Part shown: positions 24,951-33,525 of the stretch, one piece after another
How positions within the stretch are numbered: position 1 is the stretch's first letter
How the letters are laid out: every line of letters begins with the position of its first letter
NCBI GenBank assembly: GCA_963697975.1
Contig: OY969111.1
Location: 868,001 to 932,000 of the forward strand
Direction: 5' to 3'
Source of the DNA: QHXM01 sp963697975
GTDB taxonomy: Bacteria; Acidobacteriota; Blastocatellia; Pyrinomonadales; Pyrinomonadaceae
Length of the DNA: 64,000 nt
The notes under the pieces: model-generated
Databases searched by the model: none
What the model saw: only the letters and a program-made list of their open reading frames with translations
Told to the model about the DNA's origin: nothing
Program-made: the position numbers and the translations under genes

Positions 24951-25004
24951 TATGAGGCGTCAACGAGTCACGAAGTGAAGTCGCGGAGTACGAGTTGATT
25001 TAGA

Positions 25005-26684
25005 TTACGGAAGTTCCGGGGCGCTTCCTGCTCCCGGCGCTTGCTCGCTCGGCTTTGCCTGGGTAGGAGTCGCCTTGGGTGGCGGCTCTTTCTTGGGCGT
25101 CTGCATCGGCGGCGGCTCGCCCGGAGCAGTATCCGGTGTCGGCGTCGTGCGCGGCGTCGGCAGTTGATTGGGAGTCTTGGCGGGAGACGGACTGGCCTGC
25201 GGCTCGCCCGTGTTCTCGTTCGGCTGTGTGCCGCCGCGATTGTCGTTAGTGTTTCCGGCGGGCGCTCCTGAATCCGTATTCGCGTTGGGGTCAGTCCCCG
25301 GCGCGCTCGTATTTCCGCCCGATGTGGTCGGAGTAGAGCCGGGCGCGATGCCCCGCTCGCCTGCTCCGGTAGGCGTCTCTGCGGGCTGAACGGGCTGGCT
25401 GCCGGGGTCTACTGTCAGAGGCTGAGAATTGTCGTTCGCCGTAGGCTCGGACGAAGAATTGCGCGTCAGCGCAAAGACGACGGCGAAGATGACGAGCAAC
25501 GCGGCGACAGCCGGAATCACAACGCGCCAGGGATTAAAACTCTCCGGCGGCTCGCCTACTCCGGTGCTGATTATTTCAGACTCCATTGCAACCAGTGGCT
25601 CAGGTCTGGCTCTCACGACCGTCGCTTCGTCGTGGTCTTCGTTGGCGGTTTCGCGTGGTGCTTCGTTTGACCCAGTGGGAACAACGATGCGATTGGTCTT
25701 CCGGTCATCCGAATCGGGACTGGTGCTCGTCTTAGTGGCGATAACCGGCTCTTCCGCCGCCGCAGTCAGGTCTTCCGTCAATTCACCAACAGTTTGGTAG
25801 CGATCTTCGGGACGCTTCGCCATCGCGCGTGTGACGACGCGGCCCACTGACGCGGGCAAGTCCTTCCGTTCTTCAAGGACGGACGGCGGCGGCTCCTGCA
25901 AATGCTTCATCATGATCGCCGTCGGCGATTCGCCCGTGAAGGGCACGTGCCCGACGAGCATTTCGTAAAGGATGACGCCGAACGAGTAGATATCCGAGCG
26001 CGAATCAATCTCCGCCGCCTGCGAACATTGCTCGGGCGACATGTATTGCGGCGTGCCGATGATTAAATTAGGCGCGGTCAGCGCGGGGTCTTGCCCGACT
26101 TTTTCGGTAATCTTGGCGATTCCGAAATCCAGCACCTTCGCCCAATCGCCGCCGCCAATATCCAGCAGCATGATGTTGTCGCTCTTGAGATCACGATGGA
26201 CGACGCCTTCGGCATGCGCGGCTTCGAGCGCACCGCAAATCTGCCGGACTATCTCTATCACGCGCGGTAGAGGCATCTGGCCTTCGCTGTGAATCACTTC
26301 CTTCAGCGTCTGCCCCTTGAGATATTCCATCACGAGAAAGACGACGCCGTTTTCAGATTCGCCGAAATCCGTGACGCTCAGAGCGTGTGGATGCGAAAGA
26401 CGCGAGGCGGCTCTGGCCTCACGCGAGAAGCGCGCGACGATCTTGTCGTCAGCCGCGAGCGCAGGATGCAGCACTTTGATGGCGACCGTCTTGTCCATCA
26501 GGACGTGTGTGCCGCGATAGACCGCGCCCATGCCACCTTCGGCGATGAGTTCTTCGATACGATATTTGTCGGCAAGCGTCTGGCCGAGGAGCGGGTCTTC
26601 GGCCCTCTCTAAAACTGCGCCATCAGACGGACACAGAGTGTTCGCGTTCTCGTACTCCTTGCCACATCTCGGACACTTCTTCAT
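25005..26684 (-). CDS. Membrane Ser/Thr protein kinase with N-terminal zinc ribbon
   Basis: 559 residues from the ATG at 26684. A short zinc-ribbon-like segment (CPRCGKEYENANTLCPSDG) comes first. The Hanks-type kinase domain (about 40-300) has IAEGGMGAVYRG, VAIKVL, HRDLKSDN, DFGIAK and the APE-like SPEQ. One membrane helix (VVIPAVAALLVIFAVVFALT) at about 392-412 leads to a long Pro/Thr/Gly-rich extracytoplasmic tail rather than PASTA domains. Target proteins are unknown. Confidence 0.9.
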   Translation of the reverse strand: MKKCPRCGKEYENANTLCPSDGAVLERAEDPLLGQTLADKYRIEELIAEGGMGAVYRGTHVLMDKTVAIKVLHPALAADDKIVARFSREARAASRLSHPHALSVTDFGESENGVVFLVMEYLKGQTLKEVIHSEGQMPLPRVIEIVRQICGALEAAHAEGVVHRDLKSDNIMLLDIGGGDWAKVLDFGIAKITEKVGQDPALTAPNLIIGTPQYMSPEQCSQAAEIDSRSDIYSFGVILYEMLVGHVPFTGESPTAIMMKHLQEPPPSVLEERKDLPASVGRVVTRAMAKRPEDRYQTVGELTEDLTAAAEEPVIATKTSTSPDSDDRKTNRIVVPTGSNEAPRETANEDHDEATVVRARPEPLVAMESEIISTGVGEPPESFNPWRVVIPAVAALLVIFAVVFALTRNSSSEPTANDNSQPLTVDPGSQPVQPAETPTGAGERGIAPGSTPTTSGGNTSAPGTDPNANTDSGAPAGNTNDNRGGTQPNENTGEPQASPSPAKTPNQLPTPRTTPTPDTAPGEPPPMQTPKKEPPPKATPTQAKPSEQAPGAGSAPELP

Positions 26685-26789
26685 CAACTCGTTTCGCCTC
26701 GTCGCCGCTTGCTGGATAAGAATTAATTGGAGCGTATCATACAGTTTCCGCTACACGCAATGAGAAGGTCTTGACGATAAAGATAAACG

Positions 26790-26823
26790 AGAGAGGAGGC
26801 GAAATAGTTGCCGCCTCCTCTCT
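26790..26823 (-). terminator. Hairpin after the LecA-like gene
   Basis: A 12-base stem AGAGAGGAGGCG with a 10-base loop, 26 bases after the minus-strand stop at 26850. Confidence 0.6.
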
Positions 26824-26849
26824 TTCAGGCCAGCGAAAACAATGGTGAA

Positions 26850-28037
26850 TTAGTAAACAATCCTGACATCGAAGTTGCCACTGTTGTCGCCGTAATTATC
26901 GTCGTTAATCAGCAGGAACAGCCTGCCGTCAGACTGCGCGGTAAACGTCCGCTGGCTGCCGATAGCGAACGGTTGCGTAATCTGTCCGTTCGGCAAACGT
27001 ATGTAGCCGATGAGCGCGCCGACGCCTATGCCCGGCACGGGGTAAGTTCCGGCAATCGAGCCGAATCCGGTAGCGCGACCGCCATCCGGCGAGACAACCC
27101 CGGCGCGGCGTCCGGCGGTGATGCTACCGGTAGCAGTAATGGTGACATTATCGCCGGAGCGCAAGTCTATGCCTGTGTCCACGCCACGCGAGTTTCCCGG
27201 AACAGAGATAGTCATCTCGCGGGGCGTATTTGTTCCCGTCTCACTCGGATATTGATTATCCCGGTTGCCGCGCCGACGCACCGGAGCCGGGTTACTACTT
27301 GTGTTGCCCGTCCCGAACAAATCATCGAAGGCATCATCGTTATCGGCGTTGTTGTCATTGTTGCGGCGATTACCGGCGCGTTGATTGAGATTAATCTCTC
27401 TGCGGATTTGCGCGGTGAAGGCGCCGCGCGCATCTGTGTAGCTGCTGCGGTTGGCCGTCAGGTAAAGCCGCCCATCGTTGTCTGCGATAAACTCGCGGTT
27501 GAGTCCGATCTCGATAATCGGAGAGTTCGGATCATTGCCGACTGCGCCAATCAGCACGCCTTCGGCTGCGCGCGGAAGCGGTGCATTCGGGTCAATGGAA
27601 CGCAATCCGCCGGGCGTGATGCGCGTGCGTCCCGCGACGATTGTCCCGGTGGCGTTTACCTGAACGCGCTCGCCGCGCCGCAAATCTACTCCGGTATCAA
27701 TCCAGTTAGCCCCAAGCTCGACCTGCACCGTGCGCGTCAGGTAACGCGCGTCGTCAAGCGAACGCCCGTCAATCTCTACGCGCTCGATGTCGCGCGTGCG
27801 GATGAACACGATGTCGCCAATCTCGCCAGCGATGCGCGATGCGTTGGCGCTCTGCGTGCCGGTCTGCATGGTGGTCGGCGGTGTGACCGCTGCGGCCAAG
27901 CGAACGGCGAAGCGTCCGTTCGTGAAACCGAGAACAGTTCCGCGAACCGTGCGACCGTCGCGCAGGTAAACCGTATCAGCCGCTGCGAAGGTGGCGGCCA
28001 TAATCGTAATCAGTAAAGCGAGAATAATTTTTCTCAT
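26850..28037 (-). CDS. Secreted protein with two LecA (PA-IL)-like domains
   Basis: 395 residues from the ATG at 28037 (GAGGAAC upstream). A signal peptide (IILALLITIMAATFAAADT) is followed by a small beta domain (TVYLRDGRTVRGTVLGF) and two repeated ~110-residue modules, each opening with WIDTGVDLRRGERVQVNATG or GVDTGIDLRSGDNVTITATG and closing with LYLTANRSSYTDARGAF or LFLLINDDNYGDNSGNF. The pattern matches the calcium-dependent galactose lectin LecA of Pseudomonas; the second copy retains an Asp/Asn-rich loop, while in the first the loop is altered. A 402-codon frame on the opposite strand is a shadow. Confidence 0.7.
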   Translation of the reverse strand: MRKIILALLITIMAATFAAADTVYLRDGRTVRGTVLGFTNGRFAVRLAAAVTPPTTMQTGTQSANASRIAGEIGDIVFIRTRDIERVEIDGRSLDDARYLTRTVQVELGANWIDTGVDLRRGERVQVNATGTIVAGRTRITPGGLRSIDPNAPLPRAAEGVLIGAVGNDPNSPIIEIGLNREFIADNDGRLYLTANRSSYTDARGAFTAQIRREINLNQRAGNRRNNDNNADNDDAFDDLFGTGNTSSNPAPVRRRGNRDNQYPSETGTNTPREMTISVPGNSRGVDTGIDLRSGDNVTITATGSITAGRRAGVVSPDGGRATGFGSIAGTYPVPGIGVGALIGYIRLPNGQITQPFAIGSQRTFTAQSDGRLFLLINDDNYGDNSGNFDVRIVY

Positions 28038-28256
28038 CAGGTTGTTCCTCACTCAGCCGTCAATCGCGCTGATAGATAATTTTGATTCTGGTAAATAAGA
28101 AAGAGATTTCACCACGAGAATATTTGGCAAGGGCTATGCCAGATAAGGCGTTTGTGAAGAGCTGCAATGTTTTCGCATTAAAAAATCAGGGCGGCAGCGC
28201 TCAAACGTCATAACCGTATTGGCGCGATACGCCTGAGCCGTGAAAAACATACATAA
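28038..28256. other. Spacer between the atp terminator and the LecA-like gene
   Basis: About 220 bases of mixed composition with no gene; it should contain the promoter of the minus-strand LecA-like gene, but no strong boxes stand out. Confidence 0.35.
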
Positions 28257-28293
28257 AAATGCGGGCGAAGCACTTAAAGCCTCGCCCGCATTT
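28257..28293 (-). terminator. Terminator of the atp cluster
   Basis: A 12-base perfect stem (AAATGCGGGCGA with its complement) and 13-base loop, followed on the minus strand by TTTTTATG. It lies 25 bases after the atpE stop. Confidence 0.8.
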
Positions 28294-28317
28294 CTCATTA
28301 CACAGCTCAGAATTAAA

Positions 28318-28629
28318 CTAGACTTTGGCGAACACGATCACGAGCGCAAATAGCACCAGCGATTCGATGAGCGCCAGACCGATAATCATCATGATCTGGA
28401 TTCGACCCGCCGCGCCCGGATTGCGCGCCGCGCCTTCAACCGCCGACGCCGCGATGCGCGACTGGCCAAGCGCGCCAAGTCCGGCGGCAATGGCGAAGCC
28501 GAAACCAGCGGCCAGTGCTTTATACTTGTTCACGCTGGAGTCGTTATCGGCGGCGTCCTGTGCGAACGTGGTCACGGCTGACATCATAATGCACAGCACC
28601 GCGAAGTAAAGCATTCTTAATTTTCTCAT
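28318..28629 (-). CDS. atpE: ATP synthase F0 subunit c
   Basis: Ring-forming proteolipid of the F0 rotor. 103 residues against about 80 usually: the first ~23 residues look like a cleaved signal peptide (MLYFAVLCIMMSAVTTFAQ), after which come the two hairpin helices. The ion-binding carboxylate is Glu89 in LALIESLVLF, with Ser90 next to it and Gln56 in GALGQSR, a combination also found in Na+-coupled rings, although the usual Tyr is Phe93. Last gene of the atpZ-atpI-atpB-atpE cluster. Confidence 0.93.
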   Translation of the reverse strand: MRKLRMLYFAVLCIMMSAVTTFAQDAADNDSSVNKYKALAAGFGFAIAAGLGALGQSRIAASAVEGAARNPGAAGRIQIMMIIGLALIESLVLFALVIVFAKV

Positions 28630-28951
28630 CTTGATTCCTCCTCAAAAGAATACTTGAATGCATCAGAAGGACTCAGGTAAACCCAAACGGCTTGAGGCCG
28701 CAGCCACAAAAGGAACGCTTCCCTTTTATTATTTCGCCTGTCTCCGGTATTCGCCGCCCCTCGTACAACGGCGCTCCAGCGATGCCAAGCCTACCTCGGC
28801 TTTCAACTCTCGAAAGCTATGACTCGCGTTCTTTTGACTGCTGCCCTTTCCTCTTCCGTCGGCAATCTCCCTCGTCGCTCTGAAAATTTCACTACCAAAC
28901 GCTTCAACGTGTGCGGGCGCGTCTGCCAACACCGCTCAAAGCGGATTAAGT
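28630..28951. other. Spacer between atpB and atpE
   Basis: About 320 bases; unusually long for neighbouring F0 genes. I find no gene in it. The minus-strand sequence just before atpE contains GAGGAATCAAG as its ribosome site. The atpF (subunit b) gene that often lies here is absent. Confidence 0.4.
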
Positions 28952-29000
28952 GCAGTGATAGGTGATAGGAGAAAAGCTTTTTCTAATCACCTATCACTGC
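28952..29000. repeat. Heptad-arm palindrome, GTGATAG family
   Basis: GCAGTGATAG GTGATAG, loop GAGAAAAGCTTTTTCT, then AATCACCTATCACTGC. The shortest of the family; it directly follows the atpB stop. Confidence 0.85.
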
Positions 29001-29963
29001 TTACGTCAAAACGGGAGCGATGATCTCTTCCGGTGCGTGCTCGTGCCCGTGTTCAGCGTGCTCGTCATGCGGTGGATGCGAGACTTCGCTGATGTAGACC
29101 ATCGAAAGAAACATGAAGATGAAAGTCTGTATGAATGCGACGAACAGGCCGAGCGGCATCAGCAGCACGGGGACAACCCAGTAGGTATAGGGCGGCGCGA
29201 GTCCGGCGATGTTCTCCGTGACCTTTTCGTCAGCGAAGAGGTTGCCGAAGAGACGTATGCCGAGCGACATCGGGCGCACCAGATTACTGATTAGCTCGAT
29301 GACGAAAAGCAGCGGCGCAATCGCCAGCACCGGCCCCATGAAGTGCTTGAGGTGGCCGAAGAGTCCGTTCTCCTTGATGCCGATGTAATTGTAATAGAGA
29401 AACGACGAGATGCCGAGAGCGAACGTAACGCTCGTCGAAGCCGTCGGTGACATCATGCCGGGAATGAAGCCCAGCAGATTTGAAACCAAGATAATCACAC
29501 CGAACGTCGCCACGACCGGGAAATACTTGATCCCGTGCTCGCCGACAACGTCAACCAGCAGATTCCTCACCGCCAGCACACCGACTTCCAGCGTTTGCTG
29601 TCCGCCCGTTGGCTCATCTTCCGAGAGTTTTCTTCTGAGCAGCCAGATGATGACGATGCTAATCAGGCACGCGATGATGAACATCACCGTGTACCAGGGC
29701 ACGGCAGTTTGAGGCGTATACTCGCCGAGAACCGTGCTGGCATCCGTGCCCAGAAGTTTATCCCAGTAGGGCTTGGTGTATTTTAGTTGTAATTGGTGAA
29801 TGGGAGCGCCGATGAGGTCGTTGACCTTCTCGACAATCCAGGGGACGTGGTGCGTAGCCTTTTCGGCATGCTCCACCATCTTCTCCCCATGTTCCGCCAC
29901 TTTCTCGCCATGCTCCACGACGGCAGCGGCTGTTGTGGGTTCGTCCAGTAACCAGAAAAACAT
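29001..29963 (-). CDS. atpB: ATP synthase F0 subunit a
   Basis: Stator channel subunit that passes ions to the c-ring. 320 residues with five or more membrane helices. The essential arginine is in LGIRLFGNLFAD; the following helix is LLMPLGLFVAFIQTFIFMFL. The N-terminus carries a short heptapeptide repeat (VEHGEK, VAEHGEK, MVEHAEK) and the C-terminus is His-rich (HPPHDEHAEHGHEHAPEE); both are extras. The adjacent cluster lacks F1 genes. Confidence 0.95.
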   Translation of the reverse strand: MFFWLLDEPTTAAAVVEHGEKVAEHGEKMVEHAEKATHHVPWIVEKVNDLIGAPIHQLQLKYTKPYWDKLLGTDASTVLGEYTPQTAVPWYTVMFIIACLISIVIIWLLRRKLSEDEPTGGQQTLEVGVLAVRNLLVDVVGEHGIKYFPVVATFGVIILVSNLLGFIPGMMSPTASTSVTFALGISSFLYYNYIGIKENGLFGHLKHFMGPVLAIAPLLFVIELISNLVRPMSLGIRLFGNLFADEKVTENIAGLAPPYTYWVVPVLLMPLGLFVAFIQTFIFMFLSMVYISEVSHPPHDEHAEHGHEHAPEEIIAPVLT

Positions 29964-30398
29964 TTAAGTTTCCTCTCGATTGACGATTGCGAAATAAATC
30001 TGCATAAAAGCTTCTGCGAGCGCCGCGACCACGAACGAGCAAAGGCCGATCAGCGTGGCGACGATTGAGACCAGATTGAGCGTGTACGCGAGAGCGACCA
30101 CCGCCGCGATCACGAAGTAGCGCAGCACGTAGCGCGCGGCATTGATTTTCACGCGCCTTCCGCTCTCGGCCTGACCGAAGACCGCAGCCAGCGAAGTCCG
30201 CAGCCAGTGATGATTGAACAGCGACAGGATGCCGCCCAGCAATAGCCCGGTCGTGACGCGCCAGGGCGCAAGCGGCAAACTCACCGCTACGCTGATAGCC
30301 ACCGCCCAGTACATCGTGCGAAAAAGACGTTGCTCCATCGCCACCGGATCGTTGGCGCTAAGCGCACTGCGGCCTACATTATTGACGATTTCGCTCAT
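29964..30398 (-). CDS. atpI: ATP synthase subunit I-like protein
   Basis: 144 residues with four hydrophobic segments, matching the AtpI family (ATP synthase I), which helps c-ring assembly. It starts directly upstream of atpB (stop and start are adjacent), in the classical atpI-atpB order. Confidence 0.75.
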   Translation of the reverse strand: MSEIVNNVGRSALSANDPVAMEQRLFRTMYWAVAISVAVSLPLAPWRVTTGLLLGGILSLFNHHWLRTSLAAVFGQAESGRRVKINAARYVLRYFVIAAVVALAYTLNLVSIVATLIGLCSFVVAALAEAFMQIYFAIVNREET

Positions 30399-30464
30399 GC
30401 TCGAAGCAGACGATTTTACACACCGACGCGCGTGGTGTCGAGGCGTGCGCGAGGCTCTAATTGC

Positions 30465-30680
30465 TCAGGAAATTCTCGAAAGCAGCCGGATAAACTGGTA
30501 GAAGCCGATGCCAGCGCCGACCACTATGCCCGCCACGACCAGCCACGGAGATGTGCCGAGCCAGCGATCAAGCGCCCACCCGAAGCCCATCAACACCACC
30601 GTTGAAAGAACAAACGACAGCACAGCGGCGTAAACCAGCCCACTCTTGCGCGTCACATTCTCTTCATCACGTTCAGGCAT
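30465..30680 (-). CDS. AtpZ/AtpQ-like F0F1 accessory protein
   Basis: 71 residues with two membrane helices (YAAVLSFVLSTVVLMGFGWALD and WLVVAGIVVGAGIGFYQFIR). This is the pattern of the AtpZ-type putative F0F1 ATPase subunit found ahead of atpI; AtpZ/AtpI pairs have been linked to Mg2+/Ca2+ transport or rotor assembly. First gene of the cluster; a palindrome abuts its ATG. Confidence 0.75.
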   Translation of the reverse strand: MPERDEENVTRKSGLVYAAVLSFVLSTVVLMGFGWALDRWLGTSPWLVVAGIVVGAGIGFYQFIRLLSRIS

Positions 30681-30778
30681 GGTCAGTGTTCAGTGGTCAG
30701 TGGTTAGTGGTCAGTAGAACAGCCAAAACAGCGCGTCGCTTGTTTTCAACTGACCACCGGCCACTGACCACTGAACAC
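30681..30778. repeat. Heptad-arm palindrome, GTGGTCA family
   Basis: GTCAGTGTTCAGTGGTCAGTGG... on the left and ...CTGACCACCGGCCACTGACC... on the right, with a loop AACAGCCAAAACAGC/GCTTGTTTTC. It fills the spacer between the radical SAM gene and the atpZ-like gene. Confidence 0.85.
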
Positions 30779-30781
30779 TTT

Positions 30782-31903
30782 TTACCATCTTCCCCGCGTC
30801 AGGTAATTCTTCGGCGCTTCGTAAAGCAGGGCGCGGCGCGAGTGGCGCATGGAGTCGTGGATAAAGCAGACGTGCGTACACCAGCAAGCACGGCCTCCGT
30901 CAATCGCGGCGAGTTCTGTTTCCCTGCCTTGCGCCGCCCAGAGCTTACGGAAATCGTAATCATAATCGCTGAGCGTGGCAAACTTTTCGCGCAGTTCGCA
31001 GGCGCGCACGTCGCCGTTGTAGTCGATGACGGCGGTTGTCTCGCCAGCCGTGCAGGGGAAAGGCCACGCGGTCGGCTTCTCGAAATTTGCGTGCTGCGTG
31101 CGGTAGTGCGTCGTGATCGTGCCGACGTAGGCCGCCGATTTGATGAAACGCCTGCTCGCATCGTCGTCCGCAAACATACGCTCGCTATATCGCTTCGTCA
31201 GATTTGATGCGCGCTTGTACATCGCGGGCAGGACTTCGAGCGGGACGTGCTTGATTTCGTCGCCGACGAGCGTTTCGCCGCGAATGATGTTGAAGTAGTG
31301 GCCGTCGAGTTTGAAATTCTCCCAGAGATACTCGGAGAGCTTTTCAATCTCGGTGTAATTCTCCGCGCAGACGACCGTGTTGACGTTCAGGCGGAAACGA
31401 TCCGTGTATTTCTCTTTCAGCGGATAGAGCGAACGGATGCAGTCCTGTGTCTTTTCCCAGTTGCCGGGCACGCCCCTGATGCGGTCGTGCGTTTTACCGT
31501 ATCCGTCGAGCGCGATGTTCAGGTAGAGATGGAGCGCCGGATGCTGCATGAGCGCGTGATCCACAACCTCAAAGGTGCGCGTCTTGACGAGCGCATTGGT
31601 CGGAATGATGACGCGCGTCACCTTGTTGTTTTCGATGAACGTATCAATGACTTGTGTCAGGTCGCGGCGCAGCATCGGCTCGCCGCCCGAAAGCCAGAGG
31701 TCTGTGATGGACGGCATCGTCTGCGAGACTTTCGCAATCTGGTCGAAGGTCATGTCGCCGGGACGATTCAGTTCTTCGTGATAAAAGCAGGTCTTGCAGA
31801 AAGCGTTGCAGCGCGAGGTGACGAAGAGAATCAGCGTCCCCAAACGCTTCTCACGCTTGGTCGAACGCAGGAGTTGAACGAACTGTGCGGCTTTTGAAGG
31901 CAT
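30782..31903 (-). CDS. Radical SAM protein with SPASM-like C-terminus
   Basis: 373 residues from the ATG at 31903. The radical SAM cluster motif is CNAFCKTC (C32, C36, C39), followed by the SGGEPMLR segment. C-terminal cysteines (FPCTAGETTAVIDYNGDVRA, C, then GGRACWCTHVC) suggest an auxiliary Fe-S cluster of the SPASM or twitch type. Such enzymes modify peptides or cofactors; the substrate is unknown, and there is no obvious precursor peptide next to it. The glycosyltransferase gene lies upstream on the same strand. Confidence 0.85.
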   Translation of the reverse strand: MPSKAAQFVQLLRSTKREKRLGTLILFVTSRCNAFCKTCFYHEELNRPGDMTFDQIAKVSQTMPSITDLWLSGGEPMLRRDLTQVIDTFIENNKVTRVIIPTNALVKTRTFEVVDHALMQHPALHLYLNIALDGYGKTHDRIRGVPGNWEKTQDCIRSLYPLKEKYTDRFRLNVNTVVCAENYTEIEKLSEYLWENFKLDGHYFNIIRGETLVGDEIKHVPLEVLPAMYKRASNLTKRYSERMFADDDASRRFIKSAAYVGTITTHYRTQHANFEKPTAWPFPCTAGETTAVIDYNGDVRACELREKFATLSDYDYDFRKLWAAQGRETELAAIDGGRACWCTHVCFIHDSMRHSRRALLYEAPKNYLTRGRW

Positions 31904-31910
31904 AACAAAG

Positions 31911-32006
31911 AGTCTGAAGTCTGAAGTCTGGAGTCTGGAGTCAAAGACCAAAGAACTTTTCCTTGTCTTTTTGACTCCAGACTCCAGACTTCAGACTCGC
32001 TAGACT
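31911..32006. repeat. Heptad-arm palindrome, AGTCTGG family
   Basis: AGTCTGA AGTCTGA AGTCTGG AGTCTGG AGTCAAAG on the left; TTTGACTCC AGACTCC AGACTTC AGACTCG CTAGACT on the right. The glycosyltransferase stop (TAG at 32000-32002) lies within the last unit. Confidence 0.88.
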
Positions 32007-33208
32007 GTTTTGATAATGACAGTTTCCTTTGGTGATTTCAATTCGTAGGTGATGCCCCGCCAGCGTATGCGTCTGGAAAGGAACGCGGCCAGCGCGTTGT
32101 AGAGATAGAGGGCGGAAGCGAGCGGCCACAGGAAGAGGTGGGCGAAGGCATCGCGCCGCAACTGCCGTTTGTATTGCGCGAGCGCAAGTGTGACGGCACG
32201 CCAGCGCAAGTGAGCTTTCAGAGTGCCGAGCGCGTAGAGGACGAGGATGAAAGCGAGCGGCCACAGGAAGGAAAGACCGAGGACGGCGCGCGTGATGACG
32301 AGAGCGAGGCCGCCGAAAAAGATAAGGACGAAGAGAAGATTGCTGAAGAGGACTATTTGCCAGAAGTGCGGCGCGTAGACGCGCGTGATCTTCAATTGGC
32401 GGGTGGTGAATTCCAGCAATTCACGAAAGCTGCAATCTTCGTGCGTGACGGTCAGGCAGTCTGGGACGAAATGAATAGGAAGCCCGGCGCGACGCAGAGC
32501 GCGCATCATCGCAAAGTCGTCAGAGACGGCACCACGCCATTCGTCCAACACTTCACTGCGGTCGAACGCCTCGCGGCGAATGGCGGTCGAGCCTCCCCAG
32601 CAAAAGTTTTTATCGCTTCGTTCGCCGAGAGCAGAGGCGATGGAAGCGTTCCAGACGGCGCGAAGGCGTGAAGCGAAGTTGCCTCTGACGGGCAGAAACC
32701 AACGATAGCCCGTTGCCGCACCAATCTTTTCATCTGCGAGCGGCGCGACGAGAGCGCGCAGCCAACCGGAGCGAGGGCGAGCGTCAGAATCAACGAAGAC
32801 GAAAAGCTCGCTTCTCGCGTCGGTCTCAAGCACGGCGGCACACAGGTTGTGAACCTTCTGCCCGCTCGCGATTGCCTCGCCTGCGATGACCACCCGGCTT
32901 GCGACGTGGTTTGCTGAACTAAACTCACGGCGTGTTTCCTCGATAATTAACAACGCGGGATCATCCGTGCGGCCTGTGACGAAGATGATTTCGTATGCGG
33001 GGTAATCCTGTTGGAAAAGCGCTGAGAGATTCTCTCGCAGTCCCTCGTCGAGACCGCGACAGGGCGCGATGATGGAAGCGTAGGGCGTAAAGTCCGAGTT
33101 GTCTTTCGCCGTCTCGCGCCGGAAGTAGGAAAGATAACGCACGCCGCCTTGAAGAGAGATGACGGATTGAATGACGAGCAGCGCGGCGAAAAAGTAGAAG
33201 ACCCACAT
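32000..33208 (-). CDS. Membrane glycosyltransferase family 2, ceramide glucosyltransferase-like
   Basis: 402 residues. An N-terminal membrane helix, then a GT-A domain with SIIAPCRGLDEGL, the metal-binding VDSDARP, the acceptor SDDFAMM and an RQxxRW-like TTRQLKITRV, then three C-terminal helices. This arrangement resembles ceramide glucosyltransferase/HpnI-type enzymes that act on a lipid acceptor at the membrane. The exact lipid is not predictable. It is followed directly by the radical SAM gene. Confidence 0.82.
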   Translation of the reverse strand: MWVFYFFAALLVIQSVISLQGGVRYLSYFRRETAKDNSDFTPYASIIAPCRGLDEGLRENLSALFQQDYPAYEIIFVTGRTDDPALLIIEETRREFSSANHVASRVVIAGEAIASGQKVHNLCAAVLETDARSELFVFVDSDARPRSGWLRALVAPLADEKIGAATGYRWFLPVRGNFASRLRAVWNASIASALGERSDKNFCWGGSTAIRREAFDRSEVLDEWRGAVSDDFAMMRALRRAGLPIHFVPDCLTVTHEDCSFRELLEFTTRQLKITRVYAPHFWQIVLFSNLLFVLIFFGGLALVITRAVLGLSFLWPLAFILVLYALGTLKAHLRWRAVTLALAQYKRQLRRDAFAHLFLWPLASALYLYNALAAFLSRRIRWRGITYELKSPKETVIIKTV

Positions 33209-33264
33209 AAAATGTTCGAGGCGATGATTCTACGAGAGAGTCACCGCCTCAAACAAACCCTGCC

Positions 33265-33525
33265 TTATTGCGGGCAGCGTCGCAAGCAGCGTCGCAATCG
33301 TTCGCGACAAACCCTCGGGTGTATTTTGGTGCGTAGACACCTTCGATAATTCGTAAGACATCTTCGACGACACCGGCTGGTCGGGATTCCCGGCTGCGTC
33401 GCGGTTGACTCCATCATCGTTGAATTTGAGTTCTGCGCCTGAACGGACGGGGCGACCAATGATAGTTGCGCCGTCAGAGCCAGCACAGCAATCAGGAGGG
33501 AAAACCGAATGCGTTTGTTCTTCAT
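33265..33525 (-). CDS. Secreted Cys/Arg-rich small peptide, CX3C type
   Basis: 86 residues with a strong Shine-Dalgarno (GGAGGT) before the ATG at 33525. The signal peptide is KRIRFSLLIAVLALTAQLSL...VQA, cleaved near residue 31. The mature C-terminus has six cysteines in a symmetric pattern CX3CX6CX9CX6CX3C (CRRRC...CLRRC) and about a dozen arginines. The CX3C...CX3C arrangement recalls helical-hairpin antimicrobial peptides (hairpinins). A 149-codon frame covering the same bases is an alternative reading. Function is unknown. Downstream of nuoN on the same strand. Confidence 0.7.
   Translation of the reverse strand: MKNKRIRFSLLIAVLALTAQLSLVAPSVQAQNSNSTMMESTATQPGIPTSRCRRRCLTNYRRCLRTKIHPRVCRERLRRCLRRCPQ

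Noticed and set aside
26808..28016. 402-codon open frame on the plus strand
   Set aside because: It lies opposite the LecA-like gene, whose signal peptide, ribosome site and domain repeats are convincing; the plus-strand product is low-complexity and resembles nothing.
30551..31897. Two 216-218-codon plus-strand frames
   Set aside because: Antisense to the radical SAM gene, which has clear motifs.
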